From positions 1-10,055 of the forward strand of contig CALMNY010000288.1 of NCBI GenBank assembly GCA_937872125.1: DNA of 10,055 nt, written 5' to 3'. The position numbers and the translations under genes are program-made. The notes below the pieces were generated by a model. The model ran no database searches, was not told the origin of the DNA, and was given only the letters and a program-made list of their open reading frames with translations. Source of the DNA: an uncultured Candidatus Competibacteraceae bacterium (GTDB lineage: Bacteria > Pseudomonadota > Gammaproteobacteria > Competibacterales > Competibacteraceae). Positions 1-8,300 of this stretch are shown piece after piece; within the stretch, counting starts at the first letter, position 1, and each line of letters opens with the position of its first letter.

Positions 1-464
1 ACCTGCTGGCTGGCGATCCCTATTATTGCCAGTGTCAGAAAACCGCCCGGCTGGTTGCAGAGCGGCTGGGTTTGCAACCCGAGCAGTGGGCGGTGGCGTT
101 CCAGTCCCGCTTTGGCGGCGCCGAATGGCTGCAACCCTACGCCAGCGTGCTGCTGGCCGAGTGGGCCAAAGCCGGCGTCAAAAGCGTGGACGTGGCCTGC
201 CCCGGTTTCGCGGCGGACTGCCTGGAGACACTGGAGGAAATCGCGCTGGAAAACCGCCAGGTCTTTCTGGCCGCCGGCGGCGAGCGTTATCGCTATTTGC
301 CGGCCCTGAACGACGATCCGGCCCACATCGCGGCTCTCGCCGATCTAATGAGCCGCCACGCTGCCGGCTGGCCGGAATTCGCTCCTGGCTACGATGCTGA
401 CGCCCTCGCCCGCGAACGCACCGCGACCCGTCAGCGTGCCCTGGCTTTGGGCGCGGCGGCATGA
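1..464 (+). CDS. hemH: Ferrochelatase, C-terminal part (5' end outside window)
   Basis: The frame is open from base 3, giving 153 visible residues of a protein usually about 320-370 long. Ferrochelatase inserts Fe2+ into protoporphyrin IX, the last step of protoheme synthesis, in the cytoplasm or at the inner membrane face. The visible part opens with GDPYYCQC, followed by the family-typical FQSRFGGAEWLQPY, then CPGFAADCLETLEEI, which carries the conserved acidic residues of the active-site region (the ETLEE block). The metal-binding histidine of the SxHG motif lies upstream of the window. The C-terminus after GGERYRYLPALND is the usual helical end. Visible cysteines do not form a recognisable C-terminal [2Fe-2S] motif. 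The stop is TGA at 462-464. The next gene starts 111 bases later, so it need not be in the same operon. Confidence 0.93.
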   Translation, partial: LLAGDPYYCQCQKTARLVAERLGLQPEQWAVAFQSRFGGAEWLQPYASVLLAEWAKAGVKSVDVACPGFAADCLETLEEIALENRQVFLAAGGERYRYLPALNDDPAHIAALADLMSRHAAGWPEFAPGYDADALARERTATRQRALALGAAA

Positions 465-510
465 ATCCGGCAAACGGGACAATTCGAGTCCTCTTTACGC
501 AAGCGCCTTC

Positions 511-516
511 TATACT
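511..516 (+). promoter_or_regulatory. Possible -10 element upstream of the HAD gene
   Basis: TATACT at 511-516 matches five of six bases of the sigma70 -10 consensus and lies in the 111-base gap between hemH and the HAD hydrolase gene. No good -35 hexamer sits 16-18 bases upstream, so this is a weak call. It would give a leader of roughly 55 bases before the ATG at 576. Confidence 0.3.
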
Positions 517-563
517 CACTGGACAAAGATGACCGGCCCTTGTGCGGGCTTCGAATCCGATCC

Positions 564-570
564 GGTGGGA
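564..570 (+). promoter_or_regulatory. Ribosome binding site deciding the HAD start
   Basis: GGTGGGA lies five bases before the ATG at 576. An in-frame TTG at 540 would add twelve residues but has no comparable site, and the HAD fold begins right after the ATG at 576. Confidence 0.55.
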
Positions 571-575
571 ATGGC

Positions 576-1328
576 ATGATCCAAGGCGTTTTGCTCGATC
601 TGGAAGGTGTGTTGTACGTGGGCGGCTACCCCCTGCCCGGCGCCCGCGAGGCGTTGCTCAGTCTGCGCGCCGCCGGGATTCCGATGCGTTTCGTCACCAA
701 CATCACCCGCCTGACTCGCGCTACCCTGGTCAACCGGCTGGCGCGCATGGGTTTGGAAGTGCCGCTCCCGCATCTGTTCACGCCGGTGGTCGCCGCCCGC
801 CAGTACCTGATCGCCCGCAAGCTGACGCCGCACCTGCTGGTCCATCCTGCCATTCGAGGGGAATTCGCTGATCTGCTCGGCCCCACGCCTGGCGCAGTAC
901 TGCTCGGCGATGCCGGCCCTGATTTCACCTATGAAGCCCTCAATCAGTGCTTCCGGCTGCTGCTGGAGGGACTGCCCTTGCTGGCGATGGGCTCCAACCG
1001 GTATTTCCGCAATGGCGACGGCTGGAGTCTGGATATCGGTCCGTTTATGACGGCGCTGGAATACGCCGCCGAACTGGAGGCGGTGGTGCTGGGCAAGCCG
1101 TCGCCCGATTTTTTTCAGGCGGCGGTCAACAGCCTCGATCTGCCGTCGCAAGACGTGGTCATGGTCGGCGACGACGCCGAAATGGACGTATGTGGGGCAC
1201 TGGCGGCGGGCTTGCGCGGCGTGCTGGTGCGCACGGGTAAATATCGCCATGGCGACGAGACTAAAGTGGAGCCGCACGGCGGCCGGGTGTTTGATGATCT
1301 GGATGCAGTGGTGGATTACATCCTCTAA
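576..1328 (+). CDS. HAD-superfamily subfamily IIA hydrolase, LHPP-like (TIGR01458 type)
   Basis: A 250-residue HAD phosphatase of the NagD/LHPP branch, probably cytoplasmic. Motif I is DLEGV at residues 8-12 (nucleophile D8), motif II is FVTN ending at N42, the motif III lysine is K174 in GKPSPDFF, and motif IV is VGDDAEMD with D199, D200 and D204. The insert between motifs II and III is the large C2 cap typical of subfamily IIA. The usual second Asp of motif I (DxD) is Glu10; human LHPP also lacks it (DIS), so this fits the LHPP-like group and is not evidence of inactivity. Members act on small phosphate compounds, and mammalian LHPP acts on phosphohistidine and pyrophosphate analogues; the bacterial substrate is unknown. 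The family call rests on motif order and N-terminal similarity. It is flanked by hemH and pip with about 100 bases on each side, so it may be transcribed alone. The ATG at 576 is supported by a ribosome binding site. Confidence 0.88.
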   Translation: MIQGVLLDLEGVLYVGGYPLPGAREALLSLRAAGIPMRFVTNITRLTRATLVNRLARMGLEVPLPHLFTPVVAARQYLIARKLTPHLLVHPAIRGEFADLLGPTPGAVLLGDAGPDFTYEALNQCFRLLLEGLPLLAMGSNRYFRNGDGWSLDIGPFMTALEYAAELEAVVLGKPSPDFFQAAVNSLDLPSQDVVMVGDDAEMDVCGALAAGLRGVLVRTGKYRHGDETKVEPHGGRVFDDLDAVVDYIL

Positions 1329-1334
1329 AATTGC

Positions 1335-1388
1335 ACGGCTTATGGGGTAGAATCGGCGAAGCAAGATTCACTCGACGCTTCGAGCCGT
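1335..1388 (+). other. Bulged inverted repeat in the leader of pip
   Basis: ACGGCT at 1335-1340 pairs with AGCCGT at 1383-1388, and CGAAGC at 1357-1362 pairs with GCTTCG at 1377-1382. The two right arms are contiguous, while the left arms are separated by 16 bases, giving a 12-pair stem with a one-sided bulge and a 14-base loop. A -10-like TAGAAT (1348-1353) sits in the bulge without a good -35. It is not followed by a T run, so it does not look like a standard terminator. Function unknown; it may be chance. Confidence 0.35.
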
Positions 1389-1428
1389 AATGGCTCATCC
1401 AACACAACAAGGATTGAAACGAGTTCCC

Positions 1429-2379
1429 ATGCGCGTCTTGTTTCCCGACATCAAGCCTTATGCCAGCCAGCGCCTGGCCGTGGATAGTCTGCACACCCTG
1501 TACGTCGAGGAATGCGGTATTCCCCAGGGCTTGCCGGTCCTGTTCCTGCACGGCGGTCCCGGCGCCGGTTGCGAACCAATGCACCGGCGTTTCTTCGATC
1601 CCCAGCGTTACCGCATCGTGTTGTTCGACCAGCGCGGCTGCGGCCAGTCCAGCCCGCACGCCGAACTGCGCGATAACACCACCGGGCATCTGGTGGCGGA
1701 CATCGAAAAGCTGCGGGAACAGCTCAAGATCGACCGCTGGGTGGTGTTTGGCGGTTCCTGGGGTTCGACGCTGGCGCTGACCTACGCTGAAACCCACCCG
1801 GAACGGGTGCTCGGCCTGATCCTGCGCGGCGTGTTCCTGTGCCGGGATCAGGACATTCACTGGTTCTATCAGAACGGGGCCAGCCGCCTGTTTCCCGATC
1901 TGTGGGAACAGTTCCTGGCGCCGATTCCAGCAGCGGAGCGGGGTGATCTGGTCCAGGCGTATTATCGGCGGCTGACCAGCAACAACGAACTGGAACGGCT
2001 ACGGGCGGCCAAAGCCTGGTCGGTGTGGGAAGGTGCTACGCTGACGCTGGAAAGCAATCCAACCCTGGTCGAACAGTTCGGCGAGGCCCGCCGGGCGCTG
2101 AGCCTGGCCCGCATCGAGTGCCACTACTTCATCAACCACTGTTTCGTGGAGCCGGATCAACTGCTGCGCGATGCGGGCCGGTTGCGCGGCATTCCCGGCG
2201 TGATCGTCCACGGCCGCTACGACGTAGTTTGCCCGCTGGACAACGCCTGGGCCTTGCACCGGGCCTGGCCGGAAGCGGAACTGCGCATCGTCACTCCCGC
2301 CGGCCATGCCGCTAGCGAACCGGGGATCATGGACGCCCTGATCACCGCCACCCAGGGTTGCGCGGACCGGCTGGCATGA
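1429..2379 (+). CDS. pip: Proline iminopeptidase (alpha/beta hydrolase, peptidase family S33)
   Basis: A 316-residue cytoplasmic serine peptidase that removes N-terminal proline from peptides. The alpha/beta-hydrolase fold is clear: the oxyanion-hole motif HGGPG at residues 41-45, the FDQRGCGQS signature at 67-75, the nucleophile Ser110 in GGSWGS, Asp265 in HGRYDVVCP and His293 in PAGHAA. The helical cap between residues about 140 and 235 contains AWSVWEG, typical of Pip. Length matches the usual 310-325. I chose ATG 1429 because family members begin near LFPDIKPY; an in-frame ATG at 1390 would add 13 residues unlike the family. An AAGGA at 1409-1413 is somewhat far (15 bases) from this ATG, so the start is likely but not certain. 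The stop TGA (2377-2379) overlaps the dtd ATG (2376), so the two genes are probably translationally coupled. Confidence 0.93.
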   Translation: MRVLFPDIKPYASQRLAVDSLHTLYVEECGIPQGLPVLFLHGGPGAGCEPMHRRFFDPQRYRIVLFDQRGCGQSSPHAELRDNTTGHLVADIEKLREQLKIDRWVVFGGSWGSTLALTYAETHPERVLGLILRGVFLCRDQDIHWFYQNGASRLFPDLWEQFLAPIPAAERGDLVQAYYRRLTSNNELERLRAAKAWSVWEGATLTLESNPTLVEQFGEARRALSLARIECHYFINHCFVEPDQLLRDAGRLRGIPGVIVHGRYDVVCPLDNAWALHRAWPEAELRIVTPAGHAASEPGIMDALITATQGCADRLA

Positions 2380-2858
2380 TCGGCCTGCTGCAACGGGTCG
2401 CGGACGCGCGCGTCGAGGTTGCCGGGGAGATCGTGGGCGAAATCGGACCAGGCCTGCTGGTGCTGGTCGGGGTCGAGCACGGCGACGGCGAAACACAGGC
2501 CGACCGGTTGCTGGAGCGGCTGCTGGGCTACCGGATATTCGCCGACCCCGAAGGCAAGATGAACCTGAGCGTGCGCGAGATCGGCGGCGGGCTGCTGCTG
2601 GTTCCGCAGTTCACCCTGGCGGCGGACACCGGCAAGGGGATGCGGCCCAGCTTCACTCCCGCCGCGCCGCCGGTTGAGGGCGAACGGCTGTTCGGCTATC
2701 TGCTCGGCCAGGCCCGCCGTCAGCATACGCCAGTCACCGCTGGTCGCTTTGGCGCCCACATGCGCGTCAGCCTGACCAATGACGGCCCGGTGACGTTCTG
2801 GTTGCACGCGGCGCCCGCGAACCGTGCGGCTATTTCTCGACAAACGCCCGCTCAATGA
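2376..2858 (+). CDS. dtd: D-aminoacyl-tRNA deacylase
   Basis: A 160-residue protein close to E. coli Dtd (145 residues). Dtd is a cytoplasmic homodimer that hydrolyses D-amino acids wrongly attached to tRNA, such as D-Tyr-tRNA, and so protects translation. The N-terminus [15 protein letters not shown], the central [17 protein letters not shown], the catalytic-face motif QFTLAADT (78-85, Thr80) and the chiral-selectivity Gly-Pro motif in NDGPVTFWL (135-143) are all present. Two departures are visible: the usual Ser before QFTL is Pro77, and about 17 extra residues follow the point where E. coli Dtd ends. The last eight to ten of these are encoded by sequence that also encodes the fpr 3' end on the other strand. 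The start overlaps the pip stop as ATGA, and pip next to dtd is a familiar pair in proteobacteria. Confidence 0.96.
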   Translation: MIGLLQRVADARVEVAGEIVGEIGPGLLVLVGVEHGDGETQADRLLERLLGYRIFADPEGKMNLSVREIGGGLLLVPQFTLAADTGKGMRPSFTPAAPPVEGERLFGYLLGQARRQHTPVTAGRFGAHMRVSLTNDGPVTFWLHAAPANRAAISRQTPAQ

Positions 2859-3606
2859 CGTAATGGCCCGCGCAACCGATGTGTGGCGACATCACGAAGC
2901 CTCGGTCGTCCAACAGCCGGCAACAGTCCTTCAACATATGCGGGCTGCCGCAGAGCATGACCCGGTCCTGTTCGGGATTGAGCGGCGGCAGGCCGATATC
3001 AGCGGCCAGTCGGCCACTTTGGACCAGGTCGGTCAAGCGCCCCTGATTTTTAAAGGGTTCGCGGGTCGCCGTCGGGTAGTAGATTAACTGCTGTCTGACA
3101 GCATCGCCCAGATACTCATGCTGCTGCAAATCGTGGGTGATGTAGTCGTGGTAAGCGAATTCACTGACCTGCCGCACGCCATGCACCAGCACGACCTTTT
3201 CAAAGCGTTCATAGACCACCGGGTCCTTGATGATGCTGATGAACGGCGCCAGCCCGGTGCCGGTGCCCAGCAGGTACAGATGCTTCCCCGGCAACAGGTC
3301 ATCAACCACCAGGGTGCCAACCGGCTTGCGGCTGACCAGCAAGGCGTCGCCTTCCCGTAAATGTTGGAGGCGCGAAGTCAGCGGCCCGTTTGGCACCTTG
3401 ATGCTGAGAAACTCCAGATGCTCCTCGTAATTGGCGCTGGCGATACTGTAGGCGCGCATCAAGGGGCGTCCCTCGACTTCCAGGCCGATCATCACGAAAT
3501 GACCGTTATGAAACCGCAAGCCGGGATTGCGGGTGGTTTTGAAGCTGAACAGGGTTTCGTTCCAGTGATGCACGCTCAGGACGCGCTCAGTGGTATAGCT
3601 GGACAT
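2830..3606 (-). CDS. fpr: Ferredoxin-NADP(+) reductase, Azotobacter FPR type
   Basis: A 258-residue FAD enzyme moving electrons between NADPH and ferredoxin or flavodoxin in the cytoplasm. Length and sequence match the bacterial class I FPR of Azotobacter vinelandii closely, including [20 protein letters not shown] near the N-terminus. The FAD motif RAYSIAS is at residues 51-57, the NADP-binding GTGTGLAPF at 114-122 and CGSPHML at 219-225. The C-terminus ends in ERAFVEK, the extension that stacks over the flavin in this subclass. ATG 3606 is chosen because GGGAG (3614-3618 on the forward strand) lies seven bases before it; an upstream in-frame start at 3630 would add eight residues. The gene follows the H-NOX/kinase pair in the same direction after 69 bases, so co-transcription is possible but unproven. 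Its last 29 bases overlap dtd tail to tail. Such enzymes often serve in oxidative stress or Fe-S and flavodoxin metabolism. Confidence 0.95.
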   Translation of the reverse strand: MSSYTTERVLSVHHWNETLFSFKTTRNPGLRFHNGHFVMIGLEVEGRPLMRAYSIASANYEEHLEFLSIKVPNGPLTSRLQHLREGDALLVSRKPVGTLVVDDLLPGKHLYLLGTGTGLAPFISIIKDPVVYERFEKVVLVHGVRQVSEFAYHDYITHDLQQHEYLGDAVRQQLIYYPTATREPFKNQGRLTDLVQSGRLAADIGLPPLNPEQDRVMLCGSPHMLKDCCRLLDDRGFVMSPHIGCAGHYVIERAFVEK

Positions 3607-3613
3607 GGCAGGA

Positions 3614-3618
3614 CTCCC
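3614..3618 (-). promoter_or_regulatory. Ribosome binding site deciding the fpr start
   Basis: On the minus strand GGGAG stands seven bases before the ATG at 3606. It favours the 258-residue product, which is also the length of Azotobacter FPR. Confidence 0.6.
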
Positions 3619-3675
3619 GGATGAATTCAAGCAGGCAGCGGTTCAATGTGCACCGTCACATACTTATCAAATCAG

Positions 3676-6155
<2,480 letters not shown>

Positions 6156-6159
<4 letters not shown>

Positions 6160-6716
6160 GCGGCGGCAGCCCGCTCCCAGGAAACCCGGAAAATATCATG
6201 TTCGGCGCCCGCCGCCCGCTCCGCTTCCTGCTCGATGTGAATCGGCGTACTGAACATCTGGCCCAGCCCCCGCAGGAGACCCTGCACCAATGGCGTCAGG
6301 CCGGCGCGGTGGGAATAATAGTGCAGGCGCAGCGACTGATCGGTCACGTCGGTACAGACAAAACGCGGCGGTTGCAGGTGGGGGAAAATCAGGCTGACCC
6401 GGGCGTGGAAGTTGGGCAGGTTGAGCAGGAATTCGCGCAGGGTTCGGCCGTTGGCCTCCATCAGCTCCCCGTAACCTTCCCGCGCGGTCTTGACCACCCA
6501 ATGCACCCCAAAGGCTTCCAGTAGCTCGGTAGCAGGCCGGTTCAACACCGTGCTGGCCGCCGCCACGAGGTTGTAGGTGATCGCGTCGGGATAGCCTTGG
6601 TTGCTGATAAAGACATCAATATCCGCCCCGGCTTCCGCCTTGATCCGTTCCCACGCCTCCTCGCCGAATTGATCAACGACCATGCCTTCGAGCGCTTTGT
6701 TGACCATGCCGTACAT
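6156..6716 (-). CDS. H-NOX heme nitric oxide/oxygen-binding sensor protein
   Basis: A 186-residue stand-alone H-NOX (HNOB) protein that binds heme and transmits ligand state to a partner kinase in the cytoplasm. The start MYGMVNKALEGMV is characteristic. The proximal heme ligand is His104 in LPNFHARV, and the porphyrin-contacting YxSxR motif is Tyr133, Ser135 and Arg137 in HYYSHRAGL. Pro116-Pro117 match the conserved heme-distorting proline region. The position of the O2-stabilising distal tyrosine (Tyr140 in the Thermoanaerobacter protein) holds Pro142 or Leu143 depending on alignment, as in NO-selective members. ATG 6716 is preceded by GGAGG at six bases; the longer frame from 6785 adds 23 non-family residues and would include the predicted promoter. 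The gene is first in its operon and overlaps the kinase start by four bases. I do not see a fused output domain; the neighbouring kinase is the likely partner. Confidence 0.95.
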
Positions 6717-6722
6717 GCGACG

Positions 6723-6727
6723 CCTCC
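6723..6727 (-). promoter_or_regulatory. Strong ribosome binding site of the H-NOX gene
   Basis: On the minus strand GGAGG lies six bases before the ATG at 6716. It fixes the start at MYGMVNKAL, where H-NOX proteins normally begin. Confidence 0.8.
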
Positions 6728-6755
6728 GGTGATGCCACGGACCGAACGGATGGGC

Positions 6756-6785
6756 ATTATTAGCCGATTCCTGGGCTGTTGCCAA
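6756..6785 (-). promoter_or_regulatory. Predicted sigma70-type promoter of the H-NOX/kinase operon
   Basis: On the minus strand TTGGCA (6780-6785; five of six -35 consensus bases) is followed after 18 bases by AATAAT (6756-6761; five of six -10 bases). Transcription would begin near 6749, giving a leader of about 33 bases that contains the GGAGG site. I see no convincing FNR, NorR or NsrR-type site over it. The call rests on consensus match and position only. Confidence 0.55.
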
Positions 6786-6819
6786 TCAGCCAGAGTGCGC
6801 ACAGCAGGAGTGGCCGTTT

Positions 6820-6825
6820 TATACT
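6820..6825 (+). promoter_or_regulatory. Possible -10 element of the yqhA-like gene
   Basis: TATACT lies 58 bases before the ATG at 6884 in the divergent 167-base region shared with the H-NOX gene. No good -35 hexamer is found at the right distance, so the call is weak. Confidence 0.3.
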
Positions 6826-6883
6826 TTTCCACCCGCGCCGTTCCATGCGCGGATATTCGCCAACCTTAATATTGCCGCCGACT

Positions 6884-7414
6884 ATGAAAACGCTCGAAAA
6901 GCTGCTCGAAAAATGCATTCTGCTCAGCCGCTGGCTGCTGGCGCCGATCTATCTGGCGCTGGCCGTCGTGCTGATTCTGTTCACGGTCAAGGCCTTCCAG
7001 GAGGTCATCCACCTGTTCGCCATTATCACCACCGCCACCGAGGTTGATTTAGTGCTGTCAGTTCTGGCCTTGATCGACATGGCGCTGGTTGCCAACCTGC
7101 TGGTAATGGTGATCCTGAGCAGCTATGAGACCTTTGTGTCCAGTCTCGACGTGGCCGAGGAGCAGGAGAAGCCGTCCTGGCTGGGCCGGATCGACGCGGC
7201 GACCATCAAGATCAAGCTGGCGGTGGCCATCGTCGCCATTTCCTCGATTCACCTGCTGAAGGCGTTCATGACCACCATGGGGGGGCAGGATGATGTATCG
7301 CTGTGGAACAACCAGTTATTCTGGCTGGTCGTCATCCACCTGACGTTCGTGGTCTCGGCGCTGGGGATGGCGGTGATTGACCGGATCGCTTTCGCCCAGC
7401 ACCGGGGTCACTGA
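6884..7414 (+). CDS. yqhA: YqhA/UPF0114 family inner-membrane protein
   Basis: A 176-residue protein matching E. coli YqhA (164 residues) along its length: RWLLAPIYLAL near the N-terminus, FQEVIH at 38-43, LIDMALVANLLVMV at 63-76, SSYETFVSSLD at 79-89, AIVAISSIHLLKAFM at 115-129 and IHLTFVVSALGM at 151-162. Hydrophobic stretches at about 14-36, 54-79, 107-130 and 145-167 predict four membrane helices. The function of the family is not established. I chose ATG 6884 because the family starts just before the SRWLLAP block; the open frame extends to 6779, but those residues are unlike the family. No clear Shine-Dalgarno sequence precedes the ATG. A run of seven G at 7279-7285 is in frame. The stop at 7412-7414 is three bases from the stop of the convergent DUF815 gene. 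Confidence 0.9.
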   Translation: MKTLEKLLEKCILLSRWLLAPIYLALAVVLILFTVKAFQEVIHLFAIITTATEVDLVLSVLALIDMALVANLLVMVILSSYETFVSSLDVAEEQEKPSWLGRIDAATIKIKLAVAIVAISSIHLLKAFMTTMGGQDDVSLWNNQLFWLVVIHLTFVVSALGMAVIDRIAFAQHRGH

Positions 7415-7417
7415 GGA

Positions 7418-8296
7418 TTAGAGGCTGTGCCGGCCCACCCAGTCGCGGGCGAACTGCCAGGCCACCCGGCCGCTGCGCGACCCGCGCTGGAGCGCCCAGC
7501 GCAACGCTTCCTCGCGCGCCGCTGTGTCCAGCCCTGCCGACCAGTCAAGCTGCTCCAGCCAGTGGGCCACAATCGCCAGATAGTCATCCTGGCTAAACGG
7601 ATGAAACGACAGCCACAGGCCGAACCGTTCCGACAGCGAGATTTTCTCCTCCACCGCCTCGCCGTAATGCAGTTCGCCATCCACCAGCCGGGCATCCTCG
7701 TTTTCACTCAGATACTCGGGCAGCAGATGGCGGCGGTTGGAGGTGGCGCAGAGCAGCATGTTGTCGGGCGCGGCGCTGATCGAGCCGTCCAGCATGGCTT
7801 TCAACGCCTTGTAGCTGGGATCATTGGCCTCAAACGACAGATCGTCGCAGTACAGCAAAAACCACTCCGTCCGGTCGGCCAGCGGCTCGACGATGTCCGG
7901 CAGATCCATCAGATCGTGCTTGTCCACCTCGATCAGCCGCAGGCCCCGGTCGGCGTATTCGTTGAGCAGCGCCTTGATCAGCGAGGATTTGCCGGTGCCG
8001 CGCGCCCCCCACAGCAGGACATTGTTGCAGGGGCGGCCGGCCAGAAACTGGCGCACATTCAGGTCCAGCGCGGCCTTCTGCCGATCAATCCGTTGCAGGT
8101 CAGCCAGCCGCAGCCGGTGGGGATGCCGCACCGGTTGCAGGTAACCGCGCGGGCCGAACCGCCGCCAGCGAAACGCCCGGTACCGCGCCCAGTCCGGGGT
8201 TTCCGGGGTGGCCGGCAGCAGCGTTTCCAGCCGTTCGAGCGCGCGGGTCAGCCGCTCGGTCAGCGCCCCATCCAGGGTCAGCGTCGCCGGCGCCAT
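7418..8296 (-). CDS. DUF815 family AAA+ ATPase
   Basis: A 292-residue cytoplasmic P-loop ATPase of the DUF815 (PF05673) type, a family of unknown function related to DnaA/IstB-like AAA+ proteins. Walker A is GARGTGKS at residues 97-104 (Lys103), Walker B is FLLYCDD at 146-152, and a sensor-1-like Asn187 lies in CATSNRRHLLPE. Conserved arginines in SERFGLWLSF (Arg224) could act as an arginine finger. The N-terminal 60 residues with FRWRRFGPRGYLQPV are typical of the family. The ATG is four bases after the prc stop on the same strand, so it is probably expressed from the protease transcript; its own ribosome binding site is weak. A direct functional link with Prc is inference from position only. 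No transposase or DNA-replication gene is nearby, so an IstB-like role is not supported. Confidence 0.87.
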   Translation of the reverse strand: MAPATLTLDGALTERLTRALERLETLLPATPETPDWARYRAFRWRRFGPRGYLQPVRHPHRLRLADLQRIDRQKAALDLNVRQFLAGRPCNNVLLWGARGTGKSSLIKALLNEYADRGLRLIEVDKHDLMDLPDIVEPLADRTEWFLLYCDDLSFEANDPSYKALKAMLDGSISAAPDNMLLCATSNRRHLLPEYLSENEDARLVDGELHYGEAVEEKISLSERFGLWLSFHPFSQDDYLAIVAHWLEQLDWSAGLDTAAREEALRWALQRGSRSGRVAWQFARDWVGRHSL

Positions 8297-8300
8297 GCCA

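Noticed and set aside
541..570. A tRNA T-arm-like string (GCGGGCTTCGAATCCG) suggesting a tRNA or attachment-site remnant.
   Set aside because: The T stem does not pair properly, there is no acceptor or anticodon arm upstream, and no integrase is nearby.
582..620. Loss of the second motif I Asp (Glu10) in the HAD protein as a sign of an inactive enzyme.
   Set aside because: LHPP-like members naturally lack this Asp and all other HAD motifs are intact.
516..1364. Long minus-strand open frames opposite the HAD and pip genes (516-1364, 1261-1860).
   Set aside because: They mirror real plus-strand genes, are rich in Gln, Arg and His as expected of antisense GC-rich frames, and show no family motifs.
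6717..6785. A longer H-NOX start at 6785 adding 23 residues.
   Set aside because: It lacks a ribosome binding site, the added residues are unlike the family, and it would contain the predicted promoter and the strong GGAGG site of the ATG at 6716.
7279..7285. A seven-G run in yqhA as a programmed or accidental frameshift site.
   Set aside because: The reading frame and family similarity continue unbroken on both sides, so there is no sign of a shift.
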